Shown here in pieces: positions 14,279 to 15,244 of a stretch of DNA of 15,244 nt. Numbering within the stretch: the stretch's first letter is position 1; every line of letters begins with the position of its first letter. The position numbers were made by a program, and so were the translations under genes. Below the pieces are notes generated by a model that was not told the origin of the DNA, ran no database searches, and saw only the letters and a list, made by a program, of their open reading frames with translations. Source of the stretch: Candidatus Woesearchaeota archaeon (GTDB lineage Archaea > Nanobdellota > Nanobdellia > Woesearchaeales > UBA525); NCBI GenBank assembly GCA_013331575.1, contig DUGD01000079.1, positions 1,597 to 16,840 on the forward strand. Reading direction: 5' to 3'.

Positions 14279-15016
14279 ATGGGTAAGAACCTCATCCAAC
14301 AGAAACGCGGTAAGGGCGGACCTACTTGGCGTGCCAACGGCTTCAACAGCGAAGGCGACGTCAAGCTCCCGCACAATAAGACCAGCGCGACTGTCATAGA
14401 CCTCATCACGAGCCGCTTCCACAGCGCACCGCTCGCGACCGTCAAGTACAACGACGGCGAGGAAGGCTTGCTCATCGCACCCGAAGGCCTCAAGGTCGGC
14501 GATGTCGTCCAGATTGGCGCGACAGCTGACGTTGCTATCGGGAACATCGCATCGCTTAAAGACATCCCTGAGGGAGCGCTCGTCTTCAATGTCGAGAGCA
14601 ACCCCGGAGACGGCGGCAAATTCGCGCGCGGCAGCGGAGTCGCGGCCCGAGTGCTTTCAAAATCACAGGAGCGAGTGCTCGTCCTCTTGCCAAGCAAGAA
14701 ACAGCGTTCGTTCCACCCTGAATGCCGAGCATCGATGGGAACCGTCGCAGGCGGCGGACGCCCGGAGAAACCGTTCGTCAAGGCAGGTAATATGTTCCAC
14801 CAGATGAAATCGAAGAACCGCTATTGGCCGAAGGTAACGGGCGCAGCGATGAACGCGCTCTCGCACCCCTTCGGTGGTAAGCGTACGAGCAGAAAGGGTA
14901 GACCGACTATCGCACCCAAGAACGCTCCGCCTGGCCGCATGGTCGGTATGATCCGTCCACGCAAGACGGGCCGTGCACGCGGAACGCGTGTACGCACATC
15001 GAGCGGTGGACAGTAG
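14279..15016 (+). CDS. rpl2: Large subunit ribosomal protein uL2
   Basis: This 245-residue protein helps join the ribosomal subunits and supports the peptidyl transferase centre. The N-terminal region has KRGKGGPTWRANG. An OB-fold part runs through IDLITSRFHSAPLATVKYND and GNIASLKDIPEGALVFNVE (about 36-115). An SH3-like part follows, with GSGVAARVLSKSQERVLVLLPSKKQR. The C-terminal signature TGAAMNALSHPFGGK contains the conserved His (H196), and APPGRMVGMIRPRKTGRARG follows. The length matches archaeal L2. Some positions of the signature (for example ALS where VDH-type sequences are common) differ from most archaea. Confidence 0.97.
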   Translation: MGKNLIQQKRGKGGPTWRANGFNSEGDVKLPHNKTSATVIDLITSRFHSAPLATVKYNDGEEGLLIAPEGLKVGDVVQIGATADVAIGNIASLKDIPEGALVFNVESNPGDGGKFARGSGVAARVLSKSQERVLVLLPSKKQRSFHPECRASMGTVAGGGRPEKPFVKAGNMFHQMKSKNRYWPKVTGAAMNALSHPFGGKRTSRKGRPTIAPKNAPPGRMVGMIRPRKTGRARGTRVRTSSGGQ

Positions 15017-15078
15017 ATAGGATAACCCACTGAAATAATCCATACATAATTCATAAACACAATCGGAAGGTCACTACA

Positions 15079-15244
15079 ATGGCAAAGAAGGAATTCACCT
15101 ACCGCGGTCACACGCCCGATCAGCTCAAGAAGATGAGCATCAAGGAGTTCGCGACGCTCTTGCCCAGCAGAGAGCGCCGTAGCATCCTGCGCGGCATGAC
15201 CGAGCCGGAGAAGAGCCTTTTGCGCAAGATCGAGAAGCGCGACG
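15079..15244 (+). CDS. rps19: Small subunit ribosomal protein uS19 (3' partial)
   Basis: The gene runs off the window after 55 codons. The protein starts [20 protein letters not shown], then [25 protein letters not shown], which is the archaeal/eukaryotic S19 (S15e) N-terminal region. uS19 binds the head of 16S rRNA together with uS13. AAGG with a following TCACTACA precedes the ATG. The 62-nt gap after rpl2 is the longest in the operon and contains an AT-rich TTCATAAA that might act as a weak internal promoter. The position right after rpl2 is the standard archaeal order. Confidence 0.93.
   Translation, partial: MAKKEFTYRGHTPDQLKKMSIKEFATLLPSRERRSILRGMTEPEKSLLRKIEKRD

Overview
The window looks like the chromosome of an archaeon, most likely a member of the DPANN group. 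It holds the archaeal S10-type ribosomal run uL3-uL4-uL23-uL2-uS19. It also has archaeal TATA boxes at about -25, ribosome-binding sites of the GTGATC type, and a single-chain DNA primase that joins the catalytic PriS domain to a PriL-type Fe-S domain, an arrangement known from Nanoarchaeum and relatives. The exact phylum cannot be read from these bases. The DNA is fairly GC-rich in genes, with AT-rich patches at promoters.

Layout. Positions 1-4029 (+) are the 3' part of a giant secreted cysteine-rich protein, whose 5' end lies outside the window. It carries four Ig-like repeats, a Cys-rich block, an NBR1-type FW domain, three MopE-like Asp/Cys metal-binding repeats and a carboxypeptidase-regulatory-like domain. 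Positions 4030-4346 are non-coding. Positions 4347-5480 (-) are an M24 metallopeptidase of the Xaa-Pro peptidase type. Positions 5769-7160 (-) are a lipoprotein with a DUF333 domain and three Kazal-type protease-inhibitor domains. The divergent 7161-7809 interval is rich in non-coding elements: a solo IS200/IS605-like end resembling an omega RNA, and two abutting copies of a small dispersed repeat.

Positions 7810-9666 (+) encode the fused primase. It overlaps an alpha/beta hydrolase (9629-10849) that has a Cys nucleophile and a long basic disordered N-terminal tail. Positions 10850-11244 hold a diverged copy of the dispersed repeat with strong hairpins. A small unknown protein follows at 11245-11700. 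The S10-type operon starts from a TATA box at 11807, has a leader of about 150 nt with hairpins, and runs off the window inside rps19.

How the genes fit together. The left half encodes the cell-surface layer: a giant adhesin or metal-binding protein, and a lipoprotein protease inhibitor next to a peptidase. The right half is information processing: primase and ribosomal proteins. The most notable items are the primase fusion, the archaeal Kazal lipoprotein, the MopE/Ig mosaic, the orphan IS605/omega-RNA-like element, and a dispersed structured repeat family present in three intergenic regions.
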